Shown here in pieces: positions 34,746-42,865 of a stretch of DNA of 64,000 bases. The translations under genes were made by a program, and so were the position numbers. The notes beneath the pieces are model-generated. The model ran no database searches. It was not told the origin of the DNA and saw nothing but the letters and a program-made list of their open reading frames with translations. The number at the start of each line of letters is the position of its first letter. Position 1 is the stretch's first letter. The stretch is from Syntrophaceae bacterium UBA2251. GTDB taxonomy: Bacteria; Desulfobacterota; Syntrophia; Syntrophales; UBA2251. The stretch is from contig DDXV01000048.1 in the NCBI GenBank assembly GCA_002347815.1, forward strand, positions 6,585 through 70,584. Reading direction: 5' to 3'.

Positions 34746-35096
34746 TCATCGCTCCCGTTTCCGGGTCACGTCACGCTTGACCGCGTTGACCGTGTCCATC
34801 AGGACGGGGAAGACGTTCTCGCGAAAATCGCCGGCCACGACGACAAACATCACGTCGTCCCCGACTTGGAGCGTCCCCTCGCGGACCTCGGCGAGCACCT
34901 CGATGATCCCGGGACGCGCCTTCATCTCGGCAAGGATTTCGCCCAGGCGGGCGCGATCCGCCGTCACCTCGAGCCGTGTCACCGGCGCCCCGTCCCGCGA
35001 GGTCCCCCGGGCCACGCCGTTGTGGCAGAGAATCATCCCCACCCGGTGATACTCCGGATGGGCCTTGACCTGTGCGATCAGATCCATCAGGGCCAT
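34746..35096 (-). CDS. Degenerate MoaE-like protein
   Basis: A 116-residue protein from ATG 35096 with GGGAGGTGACGGGC upstream (the larger frame to 35816 is a shadow of the hydrolase gene). It follows the MoaE pattern loosely: GMILCHNGVARGTSRDGAPVTRLEV, then GIIEVLAEVREGTLQVGDDVMFVVVAGDFREN and DTVNAVKRDVTRK. The F-x-G-x-VR motif and the C-terminal PxWKKE lysine region used by molybdopterin synthase are missing, so catalysis is doubtful. No other moa gene is near. A structural or regulatory relative of MoaE is more likely. Confidence 0.7.
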   Translation of the reverse strand: MALMDLIAQVKAHPEYHRVGMILCHNGVARGTSRDGAPVTRLEVTADRARLGEILAEMKARPGIIEVLAEVREGTLQVGDDVMFVVVAGDFRENVFPVLMDTVNAVKRDVTRKRER

Positions 35097-35282
35097 GCCC
35101 GTCACCTCCCATGCCTTCTTTTCCCCTCCGCGCGGAGGGGCCGCTTTTCGAATGGCTCTTAGCACAAAAGGCCGCCGATCGGAATGGAATTTCCGTTGAC
35201 ATTCCGGCCGGCTTTCCCTATCGTGACCACCGGCGCCGTGTCCTGCCGGGAAGGCCCGGGACCCGCGCCGAGGAGACCCGCA

Positions 35283-36089
35283 ATGAACATGACCGTTTCG
35301 ATCGTTCAGATGGCGGTGGCCACGGCCGATCCGGAGACGAACCTGAAGAAGGGCGAGAGCTGGATTGCCGAAGCGGCGCGCCGGGGGAGCGAGCTCGTCT
35401 GCTTCCCCGAGCTGTGGACCACCGGCTTCAACTGGACCGAAAACGAGCGCCTCGCCCCCGCCCACGAACGGGTGATCGCGCGGATCGGCGCCCTGGCGGC
35501 CCGATACGGCCTCTGGATCAACGGCTCGCTCCTCGCCCTGAACGAACGGGGGCAGGTTTCCAACGCCTCGGTCCTCTTCGATGACGCGGGCCGCATCGTC
35601 GGCACCTACCGCAAGACCCATCTTTTCACGCTGATCCACGAGGAGGCGCACATGGCGCCGGGAGACGCGCTGTGCACCGTGGAAACCCCCTGGGGGAAGA
35701 CCGGGCTGGCCATTTGCTACGACATCCGCTTTCCGGAGCTGTTCCGCACCTATGCCCTGAAAGGGGTCCGGTTCATCCTGACACCGGCGGCGTTTCCCGC
35801 CCCCCGGCGCCAGCACTGGAAAACCCTGCTGCGCGCCCGGGCCATCGAGAACCAGATGTTCATGATCGGCGTCAATCAGTCGGGGCGGGAGGATTTCGGA
35901 CCGGACGGCGTCGTCGCCTACGGCGGCGCCTCCGCGATTATCGATCCGTGGGGGGAAGCGGTCATCGAGGCCGGCGACGCCGGGGAAGCGCTGCTGACCG
36001 CCACGATCGACCTCGACCGCGTCAAGGAGGTCCGCAACCGGATGCGGGTCCTGGACGACCGGCGGCCCGATCTGTACGAATTGGGATAG
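35283..36089 (+). CDS. Carbon-nitrogen hydrolase (nitrilase family, omega-amidase-like)
   Basis: Start ATG 35283 behind GAGGAGACCCGCA. The catalytic triad of the nitrilase superfamily is visible: Glu in CFPELWTTGFNW, Lys in YRKTHLFTLIHEE, and Cys in GLAICYDIRFPELFRTYALKG. Length (268 aa) and the motif EGR/H-like loop fit the branch that includes omega-amidase and YafV-type amidases (repair of alpha-ketoglutaramate or deaminated glutathione). The exact substrate cannot be read from sequence. It is divergent from the MoaE-like gene. Confidence 0.88.
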   Translation: MNMTVSIVQMAVATADPETNLKKGESWIAEAARRGSELVCFPELWTTGFNWTENERLAPAHERVIARIGALAARYGLWINGSLLALNERGQVSNASVLFDDAGRIVGTYRKTHLFTLIHEEAHMAPGDALCTVETPWGKTGLAICYDIRFPELFRTYALKGVRFILTPAAFPAPRRQHWKTLLRARAIENQMFMIGVNQSGREDFGPDGVVAYGGASAIIDPWGEAVIEAGDAGEALLTATIDLDRVKEVRNRMRVLDDRRPDLYELG

Positions 36090-36158
36090 ATCCGGCCCCG
36101 CCGTCCCCCCCGTTCCCGGCCAGCCCGGACGGAAGCGTCCCCTCTTTCGAGATAGTGC

Positions 36159-36187
36159 TTGACTTTCTCGACCGATCCCGATAGAAG
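36159..36187 (+). promoter_or_regulatory. Promoter upstream of the RRM-protein leader
   Basis: TTGACT (36159-36164) and TAGAAG (36182-36187) with a 17-bp spacer. The predicted start near 36194 gives a leader of ~265 nt before the RRM gene, with a terminator hairpin inside it. Confidence 0.55.
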
Positions 36188-36193
36188 GACTTC

Positions 36194-36309
36194 GAGTTTG
36201 GGGTGTTTTCCATCCTCCGGTGGACGGTCAGGAGGTTCCGCCCGTCGGTTGAAGACAGTTTGGAGTGCAAGGCAAACCACCATCATCTCCGGAGCATTGG
36301 TGGTTTTTT
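36194..36309 (+). ncRNA. Putative short leader RNA or attenuator upstream of the RRM gene
   Basis: The segment between the promoter and the terminator hairpin would yield a ~115-nt transcript. It has internal complementary stretches (GGACGG and CCGCCCGTC region). It may be a leader controlling read-through into the RRM gene or an independent small RNA. I recognise no known riboswitch class. Confidence 0.4.
36274..36309 (+). terminator. Rho-independent terminator within the RRM-gene leader
   Basis: AAACCACCA (36274-36282) pairs perfectly with TGGTGGTTT (36298-36306), followed by TTT and CTTTC. It lies 150 bp upstream of the RRM ATG and on its strand. It therefore acts as an attenuator, or terminates a small RNA. 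Confidence 0.8.
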
Positions 36310-36460
36310 CTTTCTGTCGCGATGGCCATCCAACCCTGAATCATCCTGAAGGGGGGGTGCCCGTCATGCCGGAAGGTCAAGTCGGCGGGAGCGGGGAAAG
36401 ATACGCCGGCTGCAAGCGTGAGGCCGTTGTCAGCGAACTATTTGGAAGGGAGTGGATATC

Positions 36461-36790
36461 ATGAACAAAAAATTATACGTGGGCAATCTGACCCACAATG
36501 TCACCGAGGACGATCTCAAGGCGAACTTTTCCCAGTGCGGGAATATCGCCTCCGTGAACATCATCCGTGACAAGTTCTCCGGACAGTCCAAAGGGTTCGG
36601 ATTCGTCGAAATGGAAACCGAGGAGGCCGCCCAGGAAGCGATCAAGAAATTCAGCGGCGGTCAGTTGGACGGAAACACGATCGTGGTCAACGAAGCCAAA
36701 CCCAAGAAGGATACGGGGGGCAGCGGACCCCGTCGCTTCGGCAGCGGGGGCGGCGGGGGTGGCTATCGCGGAGGCGGCCGTCGCTATTGA
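36461..36790 (+). CDS. RRM RNA-binding protein with Gly/Arg-rich tail
   Basis: A 109-residue single-RRM protein of the type common in cyanobacteria and deltaproteobacteria. RNP2 is KLYVGNL (residues ~4-10) and RNP1 is KGFGFVEM (~44-51). The RRM is followed by a tail rich in Gly, Arg and Tyr (RRFGSGGGGGGYRGGGRRY), as in cold-induced RNA chaperones. Start ATG 36461 follows GGAAGGGAGTGG. The upstream leader contains an intrinsic terminator, so expression may be controlled by attenuation. A terminator follows the gene. Confidence 0.93.
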   Translation: MNKKLYVGNLTHNVTEDDLKANFSQCGNIASVNIIRDKFSGQSKGFGFVEMETEEAAQEAIKKFSGGQLDGNTIVVNEAKPKKDTGGSGPRRFGSGGGGGGYRGGGRRY

Positions 36791-36818
36791 GACGGTTTCC
36801 GTCGGGTCGGACATTCAG

Positions 36819-36856
36819 AAACCGGGGAGCGCGGTCCTGCGTCCCCGGTTTTTTTT
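36819..36856 (+). terminator. Rho-independent terminator after the RRM gene
   Basis: AAACCGGGGA (36819-36828) pairs with TCCCCGGTTT (36842-36851) across a 13-nt loop, then a T-tract to 36856. It separates the RRM gene from the convergent aminopeptidase gene. Confidence 0.92.
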
Positions 36857-36873
36857 GCCCGTCGCGAAGCCGT

Positions 36874-38076
36874 CTACCCGTTCAGAAAACAGCCGTTCGC
36901 GTAAATCACGACCTTCTCTCCCGAGGTCAGGTGGGCCGTCACGGTCTTGTCCTCCGTGTTGACGAGATCCCAGTGCAGGGCTGAATCGTTGAACCCCAGT
37001 TCCGCTTTCTTCTCCTGCGTCAGGGCCGCCGGATCGCCACGATAGGTGTCCGAGTAGGAGGCCCCGACCGCGATATGGCAATTGCCGTATCTCCCGCCGT
37101 GGTTTTCATCAAACAGGGTCTCGGCCATGAACCGGTCGATCCGGGAAAAGCGCCGGTCCGTCAGGGAAAACTCGCCGAGCCGGCTGGCGCCCCGGTCGAT
37201 GGCCAGCTGCTTCTTGACGAAGGCCTCGCCTGCGGCGGCCTGGATCTTCACGACGGATCCCCGGCGGAACGTCAGGCGCACCCCTTCCACATAGTTGCCG
37301 CTCCGGAAGGAAGGCTGATTCGCGTAATACGTCCCTTCGGTCCCGCGCCAGTCGGGCGACAGGAAGACCTCGAAGCTGGGGATGTTGTGGCCGGAGACAC
37401 CCGCCCATTTCCGCTGCGCGCCGGGGGTGACGGTCAGGTCGATGTTCCTGCCTTCGACATGGAAGGCCTTCACCGGCAGGGCGTTCAGCCACTGCTTGAT
37501 CTCTTGCATGCCCCGGAAGATCCGCTCCCACTCCGCCACGGGCGCCTCCCGGTCCAGGTAGCAGGCCCGGATGAGCTGGGCTTCGTAGGTCTTCAGCGTG
37601 GTTCGGGCCTGGCGGGCCAGCTCCGCCGTGGGCAGGATGCAGAGGGTCCAGCCGTACAGCCCCCGCTCCTCCCGCCGGTCCAGGATGTCGCGCAGGGGCT
37701 TTCTCGAAACGAGGACCTTTCCGATCCGCGCCGGATCGACGTCCTTGAGGTGGGTCACGGAATCCGGCGCCCGGAGGAAAATCCGGCCGTGGATGTTTTC
37801 GTAAAGTTCACGATCGCCCGGTGCGAGGAAGGTCAACTGTCGCGCGCCGGCGTACGTATAGAAGCCCCGCTCCATTTTCACCGTGAGTCCGGCCCGCTGG
37901 ACCGGATTCATCCCCCGCGCCAGGATTTTTGCATGCAGAATCTCCGCGAGTCTCACGGCGGCGGGGTCGTACTGCACGAGGACAATGTCCTGTTTCCGGA
38001 AACGGCCCTTCCGGGCGGTCTTCAGCCCCCAGAGGAGCACCTCCGCGTAGCGATCCAGTTGCACATCCGTCAGCAT
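36874..38076 (-). CDS. M29-family aminopeptidase
   Basis: A metallo-aminopeptidase of the thermophilic AmpS/AmpT type, 400 residues from ATG 38076 (GGGGGAGGAAACG upstream; the longer frame is not real). Family motifs run in order: SGHNIPSFEVFLSPDWRGTEG, RLGEFSLTD, AETLFDENHGGRYGNCHIAVGASY and FNDSALHWDLV. They carry the Glu, His and Asp metal ligands. It releases N-terminal residues from peptides in the cytoplasm. It is convergent with the RRM gene and divergent from msrAB. Confidence 0.92.
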   Translation of the reverse strand: MLTDVQLDRYAEVLLWGLKTARKGRFRKQDIVLVQYDPAAVRLAEILHAKILARGMNPVQRAGLTVKMERGFYTYAGARQLTFLAPGDRELYENIHGRIFLRAPDSVTHLKDVDPARIGKVLVSRKPLRDILDRREERGLYGWTLCILPTAELARQARTTLKTYEAQLIRACYLDREAPVAEWERIFRGMQEIKQWLNALPVKAFHVEGRNIDLTVTPGAQRKWAGVSGHNIPSFEVFLSPDWRGTEGTYYANQPSFRSGNYVEGVRLTFRRGSVVKIQAAAGEAFVKKQLAIDRGASRLGEFSLTDRRFSRIDRFMAETLFDENHGGRYGNCHIAVGASYSDTYRGDPAALTQEKKAELGFNDSALHWDLVNTEDKTVTAHLTSGEKVVIYANGCFLNG

Positions 38077-38315
38077 CGTTTCCTCCCCCTTCCGGCAGCT
38101 GCCGTTCCCCGGTCGCGTCGTTCCGGTCCGCACCCGGGCGTGCGGCCCCGCTGCGCCGGGATTGCGGACCTGTATATACCATCCGCTCCCCGATGAAAAG
38201 ACGAAATGCGATTTGCGGAATGGAGTATCCCGCGTCTCCCCCGACGGGAGGGGGTTTGACAATCGGCCGATCGTCGTTAACTTAACCGCCGACGGAAACG
38301 GGAGGGAAAGCGACC

Positions 38316-39407
38316 ATGAAACAGATCCTGATCCTGGCGACGATCGCCTGCTTGATGCTCCCGGGGTGCGACAAGGGGCCCATTCAATCCACGGAGGTGA
38401 ACCCGATGGGGAAAACGGATACCCTCATCCGGCCGGCCACGTTTGCCGGCGGCTGTTTCTGGTGTGTGCAGGCGGACTTCAGGAAGGCGCCCGGGGTCGT
38501 GAAGGTCGTCTCCGGCTATACGGGGGGCGAGGGGGAAAACCCCACTTACGAAACCTACGCGGAAACCGGGCATGTCGAGGCCGTTCAGGTCTGGTACGAC
38601 CCCGCGCGGACCTCCTACGAGCGCCTGCTCGACGTGTTCTGGCGGCACATCGATCCCACGGACCCCTCGGGACAGTTCGCGGACCGCGGGCCCCATTACC
38701 GGAGCGTCATCTTTTACCACGACGCGGAGCAGCGGCAGGCGGCGGAACGGTCCCGGGCGGCCCTGGGGCAATCCGGGCGTTTCTCCCGGCCGATTGCCAC
38801 GGAGATCCTCGCCTTCACCCGCTTCTACGAGGCGGAAGCGTACCACCAGGACTACGACCGGAAAACCCCCCTCCGCTACAAGGCCTATCGCTACGGATCG
38901 GGACGGGAACGGTTTCTGGAAGAGACCTGGAAAACGGACGCCGCTTCTGAGACACCGCCGGAGACGCCTGACGCCAGACCCGACGAGGCGACCCTGCGGA
39001 AACGATTGACGGCGCTCCAGTACCGGGTCACCCAGGAGGAGGGCGCCGAACCGGCCTTTCAGAATGCGTACTGGGACAACAAGCGGGAGGGGATCTACGT
39101 GGACGTCGTTTCCGGAGAACCCCTCTTCAGTTCCCGGGACAAGTACGATTCCGGCACGGGCTGGCCCAGCTTCACCCGACCCATCGCGCCCGGCCGGCTC
39201 GTCGAAAAGGAGGACCGGGGCGCGTTCATGCGGCGCACCGAGGTCAGGAGCCGGCGGGCGGACTCCCACCTCGGCCATGTCTTCCCGGACGGGCCGAAGC
39301 CCACCGGTCTGCGGTACTGCATGAACTCGGCCGCGCTGAGATTCATCCCGAAGGAGGACCTGGACAAAGAGGGCTACGGCGACTACCGGAAGCTGTTCGA
39401 ACCGTGA
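38316..39407 (+). CDS. msrAB: Lipoprotein peptide-methionine sulfoxide reductase MsrA-MsrB fusion
   Basis: Repairs both S- and R-epimers of methionine sulfoxide in proteins. The signal MKQILILATIACLMLPGC is a lipoprotein signal with lipobox LPGC. Asp follows the cysteine, which in E. coli keeps lipoproteins in the inner membrane. MsrA occupies residues ~38-205 (catalytic GGCFWC; GHVEAVQVWYDP). MsrB occupies ~220-360 (GTGWPSFTRP, ADSHLGHVF, catalytic RYCMNSAALRF). The CxxC zinc pairs typical of many MsrB forms are not evident. GGGAGGGAAAGCGACC precedes ATG 38316. The fusion resembles PilB-like periplasmic repair enzymes. Confidence 0.94.
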   Translation: MKQILILATIACLMLPGCDKGPIQSTEVNPMGKTDTLIRPATFAGGCFWCVQADFRKAPGVVKVVSGYTGGEGENPTYETYAETGHVEAVQVWYDPARTSYERLLDVFWRHIDPTDPSGQFADRGPHYRSVIFYHDAEQRQAAERSRAALGQSGRFSRPIATEILAFTRFYEAEAYHQDYDRKTPLRYKAYRYGSGRERFLEETWKTDAASETPPETPDARPDEATLRKRLTALQYRVTQEEGAEPAFQNAYWDNKREGIYVDVVSGEPLFSSRDKYDSGTGWPSFTRPIAPGRLVEKEDRGAFMRRTEVRSRRADSHLGHVFPDGPKPTGLRYCMNSAALRFIPKEDLDKEGYGDYRKLFEP

Positions 39408-39489
39408 GCCGGACGATCCCCTGCCCGGACGGATCGGGATCGCGACCCTGACGGGTCCGGATTTTCCGGTTGCGCAAAGGTCCCGATCT

Positions 39490-40002
39490 GTGCCAGTAAA
39501 GCCCATGCGCAAGAGAACCCGCCCCGGAAAGCTGCAGCGGCTCGGCGACGTCCTCGAAAAGGTTTTGAAGAAACAGGCCGTCCCCCTGCCCTCTCGGGAC
39601 CAGGAGCTGATCACGGCCTGGCGAAAGGCCGTCGGCCAGCAGGTCGCCGCCCAGACCTTTCCCGACCGCCTGCGTCGCGAAACCCTCTATGTCCGGGTCT
39701 CGACCTCGGTCTGGATGCACCAGCTCCAGTTCATGAAGCAGGACATCCTCCCCCGGATCAACGCCCTCCTGAACCACCGGGAGGTCAAGTCCCTCCACTT
39801 CACGCTCGGCGAGATCCCGCCCATCCCGGCGTCCCCCGGGGATGCGCCGGCGGACGGGCCGGTCCGTCTCAAGGCCCGGGACCGGAAAATGATCGAGGAA
39901 AGCACCGCCCGGCTCCGGGACCCGGAGCTCCGGGAAATCTTCCGGCGGGTGATGGTCAAGGAGATCAGCCGGCGCCGTCTGAAAGAGTCGCAAGATCGCT
40001 GA
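39490..40002 (+). CDS. DUF721 (DciA-like) protein
   Basis: A 170-residue protein: the DUF721 core is in residues ~15-105 (LGDVLEKVLKKQAVPLP, LITAWRKAVGQQVAAQTFPDRLRRETLYVRVSTSVWMHQLQ, ILPRINALLN). DciA proteins help load the replicative helicase in bacteria lacking DnaC/DnaI. The C-terminal tail is basic and helical. Start GTG 39490 is supported by AAAGG upstream; ATG 39505 is an alternative. Its last 38 bp overlap the convergent methyltransferase gene. Confidence 0.8.
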   Translation: MPVKPMRKRTRPGKLQRLGDVLEKVLKKQAVPLPSRDQELITAWRKAVGQQVAAQTFPDRLRRETLYVRVSTSVWMHQLQFMKQDILPRINALLNHREVKSLHFTLGEIPPIPASPGDAPADGPVRLKARDRKMIEESTARLRDPELREIFRRVMVKEISRRRLKESQDR

Positions 40003-40783
40003 AAATCGCCTCGACCGCGGCCGTGTAACGCCCGTCATCGCCGTAGAGAACGAGCGGAGGCAGAAGCTTCATCTCCTCCCCGCCCGCCTTGATCCCCTCC
40101 ACCAGGACGAATTCTCCTTCGGACGCCGCATGGGAATAAACCGGGAGCAGGCGCTTGGGCTCCAGACGGGCCGCCCGCATCCGCACCATCAGCTCCGCCG
40201 CGCGGGAGGCCGGATAGATCAGGCTGACGAACCCTTTCGCCTTCAGGGCAAAGGCCGCCGCCCTCAGAAAGTCCTCGAGGGTTCCCAGAATCTCGTGCCG
40301 GGACCGGGCCCGCTGGGGATCGTCGTTGATCCGTCCGGCGTCGAGGCGCCGGTACGGGGGGTTGAAGACGACCGCATCGCAGGCGCGCTCCGGAATCGCG
40401 CCGGCGGGCTGACGGACGTCTCCGCACCGGATTTCAACGCGGCCGTCGAGATCGTTCGCCAGCACGTTGCGCCGGGCGAGATCCGCCAGCTCCGGCTGGA
40501 TCTCGATCCCGACGACCTGCGCGCCCCGCCACCGGCGCGCCAGCAGGACGGCGATCACGCCGCTGCCCGTGCCCAGATCCAGGACGGAGGCGCGGTCTTT
40601 CAGACGGACGAAATGGGCCAGGAGCAGGGCGTCGATGGAAAACCGGTAGCCTTTCTCCGGCTGCTGGATCCGGAACCGGCCGTCGAGGAGGATGTCGAGG
40701 GTTTCCCCCGCCTTCAACAAGGGTTCCATGTTCGCTTGCGCCGCGACCTTCCGCCCCGTGCCCCTCCCCCCTTGCCCTTCCAC
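39965..40783 (-). CDS. tRNA1(Val) adenine(37)-N6-methyltransferase-like
   Basis: A class I SAM methyltransferase: SVLDLGTGSGVIAVLLA binds SAM and VVFNPPYRRL is the NPPY motif of N6-adenine methylases. The N-terminal LDGRFRIQQPEKGYRFSIDALLLAHF is characteristic of the TrmN6/YfiC family, which modifies A37 of tRNA1-Val. Start GTG 40783 follows AGGGAGGGATCC; a downstream ATG (40729) has no ribosome site. It ends inside the convergent DciA-like gene. Confidence 0.88.
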   Translation of the reverse strand: MEGQGGRGTGRKVAAQANMEPLLKAGETLDILLDGRFRIQQPEKGYRFSIDALLLAHFVRLKDRASVLDLGTGSGVIAVLLARRWRGAQVVGIEIQPELADLARRNVLANDLDGRVEIRCGDVRQPAGAIPERACDAVVFNPPYRRLDAGRINDDPQRARSRHEILGTLEDFLRAAAFALKAKGFVSLIYPASRAAELMVRMRAARLEPKRLLPVYSHAASEGEFVLVEGIKAGGEEMKLLPPLVLYGDDGRYTAAVEAIFSDLATLSDGAG

Positions 40784-40882
40784 GGATCCCTCCCTATCCC
40801 GTGCACGTCCCGCACCCTCCGGGCCCGCATCGGCGTTTATTCGGGACGCGCGGGGAGCGGAATTTTCAAGACGCGTCCCCCT

Positions 40883-42133
40883 TCACTCCGCGTCATCGAG
40901 GCTGTGGACGAAGATCCCCGAGCGGAGCTTGGGCTCGAACCACGTCGATTTCGGGGGCATGGTCCGTCCCGCGTCGGCCACCCCCATCAATTCCTCGAGG
41001 GTGGGCGGGAAGAGGGAGAACGCGACGGCATACCCCTCGCGATCCACGCGCCGTTCCAACGCCTCCATGCCGCGGATCCCGCCGATGAAGTCGATCCGCC
41101 CGTCGGTGCGGGGATCGCCGATGCCGAGCAGGGGCCTGAGCAGGTTCTCCTGGAGGATGGACACGTCCAAGGCGGCCACCGGGTCGCCGGCGTCATAGGT
41201 TCCCGGGCGGGCGACCAGGCGGTACCAGCGACCGTCGAGATACATGCCGAATGCATGGCGCTCCCGCGGGGACTTGTCCTGGAAATCCGGGCTGACCGAA
41301 AAGTGTTCCTCGATGGCGGCGAGGAACGCCTGCGGCGTCCGCCCCTGGAGGTCCCGGACGGCCCGGTTGTAATCCATGATCCGGACCTGGTCGTGGGGAA
41401 AGAGCACCCCCAGCATGGCGTTGTAGCCCTCCCGGCCCCGGTGTCCCGGGTTGCGCTCCCGGCGCATGCGCGCCACGGCCGCCGCCGCGGCGGCCCGGTG
41501 ATGGCCGTCGGCGATGTAGAGGGCCTCCACCTGCGCGAACTCCCGCTTCAGGGCATCCACGACCCCGGCGTCGCGGATGACCCAGACGGTGTGGACGATG
41601 CCGTCGTCGGCGGTGAAATCGTACTCCGGCTCCCCCTCGGCCGTGCGGGCCAGCAGCGCGTCGACGGCCTCCCGGGCGCGATAGACGATGAAGACGGGAC
41701 CCGTATGGGCGTTGACTTCGTCGACGTGCCGGATCCGCTCGGTTTCCTTGTCCGCCCGGGTCAGTTCATGTTTGCGGATGAGACCGGCCTCGTATTCCGC
41801 CACACGGGCGCCGGCGACGAGCCCATACTGGGGGCGGCCGTCCATCACCTGCCGGTAGAGGTAAAGGCAGGGCTCGGCCTCCTGGAAAAGAACGCCGTCG
41901 TCCAGCATCGCCTCCAGGCGCGTCCGGGCCGACGCGTAGATCCGGGCGTCGTCGACTCCCTGAAAATCCGGGACATCGACCTCCGCCTTTTCCACATGCA
42001 GAAAGCTCAAGGGGTTGGCGCGGGCGAGCCGTCCCGCCTCCTCGGCATTGAGGACGTCGTAGGGGTAAGAGGCGACGTCCTTGACAAACGGCTTCCGGGG
42101 CCGAATGGCCCGGAAGGGAACGATCACGGCCAT
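40883..42133 (-). CDS. DUF1015 family protein
   Basis: A 416-residue DUF1015 protein: the start MAVIVPFRAIRPRKPFVKDVASYPYDVLNAEEA, RKHELTRADKETERIRHVD, IADGHHRAAAAAAVAR and the PPKSTWFEPKLRSGIFVH end are all typical. The family is common in anaerobes, often near serine-metabolism genes. Its histidine-rich IADGHHR motif suggests a kinase-like or transfer reaction, but function here is not established. AGGAGTGCATCATT precedes ATG 42133. Confidence 0.9.
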   Translation of the reverse strand: MAVIVPFRAIRPRKPFVKDVASYPYDVLNAEEAGRLARANPLSFLHVEKAEVDVPDFQGVDDARIYASARTRLEAMLDDGVLFQEAEPCLYLYRQVMDGRPQYGLVAGARVAEYEAGLIRKHELTRADKETERIRHVDEVNAHTGPVFIVYRAREAVDALLARTAEGEPEYDFTADDGIVHTVWVIRDAGVVDALKREFAQVEALYIADGHHRAAAAAAVARMRRERNPGHRGREGYNAMLGVLFPHDQVRIMDYNRAVRDLQGRTPQAFLAAIEEHFSVSPDFQDKSPRERHAFGMYLDGRWYRLVARPGTYDAGDPVAALDVSILQENLLRPLLGIGDPRTDGRIDFIGGIRGMEALERRVDREGYAVAFSLFPPTLEELMGVADAGRTMPPKSTWFEPKLRSGIFVHSLDDAE

Positions 42134-42273
42134 AATGATGCACTCCTGACGGCAAAACGTGTCCTGCAGGCGCCCCCCGGGAAAACGTGAACCCGCCCCG
42201 GCAAAGCGCTTGCATTTCCGAGTCGGCGAGTCTATGGTCTTTTCCCAAAATGGTCAAGAAAGGATTTCGAGGG

Positions 42274-42750
42274 ATGGCGACCCGCGTTTTCATCCACGGA
42301 CTGGAGAGCACGAGCCAAGGCACCAAGGGGGTTTACCTCCGCACCCGCTATCCCGACATGATCGTCGAGGACTTCCTCGGGGACCTGGACGAACGGATGG
42401 CGAAACTGCGGGCGCTGCTCGCGGACCGGACGGATCTCATCCTGGTCGGCTCCAGTTACGGCGGACTGATGGCCGCCCTGTATGCCTGCGAAAACGAGGC
42501 GGCCGTCCGCCGGCTCGTCCTGCTGGCGCCGGCCCTCGATCTGGAGGCCTTCGCCCCCTGTCGCCGCTGCCGTCTGACGATCCCCGTCACGCTGTACCAC
42601 GGTTCGCGGGACGACGTCGTCCCCCCCGACGCCGTACGGGCCATCGCCCTGGAGGTTTTCACCCGCCTCGACTACCGCCGGGTGGACGACGACCACCCCC
42701 TGCGCGAAACCTTCCCTACGCTGGACTGGGATACGCTGCTCCGCCCTTGA
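42274..42750 (+). CDS. YqiA/UPF0227-like alpha/beta hydrolase
   Basis: A 158-residue small esterase-type protein. ATG 42274 with AAAGGA upstream gives MATRVFIHGLESTSQGTKG, an oxyanion-type start. The nucleophile elbow is VGSSYGGLMAAL (GxSxG). A catalytic Asp lies in YHGSRDDVVPPDAV and a His in RRVDDDHPLRE. It has no signal peptide. The frame upstream to 42187 is not supported. Substrate unknown. Confidence 0.82.
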   Translation: MATRVFIHGLESTSQGTKGVYLRTRYPDMIVEDFLGDLDERMAKLRALLADRTDLILVGSSYGGLMAALYACENEAAVRRLVLLAPALDLEAFAPCRRCRLTIPVTLYHGSRDDVVPPDAVRAIALEVFTRLDYRRVDDDHPLRETFPTLDWDTLLRP

Positions 42751-42759
42751 TTTATTTGC

Positions 42760-42788
42760 TTGACAAGCCTCCCCCGATCCCCTAATAT
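42760..42788 (+). promoter_or_regulatory. Strong sigma-70-type promoter for the NIL-ferredoxin gene
   Basis: TTGACA (42760-42765) and TAATAT (42783-42788), 17-bp spacer. The predicted start is ~70 nt upstream of ATG 42866. Confidence 0.78.
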
Positions 42789-42865
42789 GCCGTCCTTATT
42801 AGGCAAATTGAAGACCGGCCGTGAGAGGAGACCGTGCGGCGCCCTGCCCGCCCGGAAGGACATCC

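Noticed and set aside
38256..38283. Promoter upstream of msrAB (TTGACA ... TAACTT)
   Set aside because: The -35 box is good and spacing is 16 bp, but the -10 matches only three of six positions; not listed as a feature.
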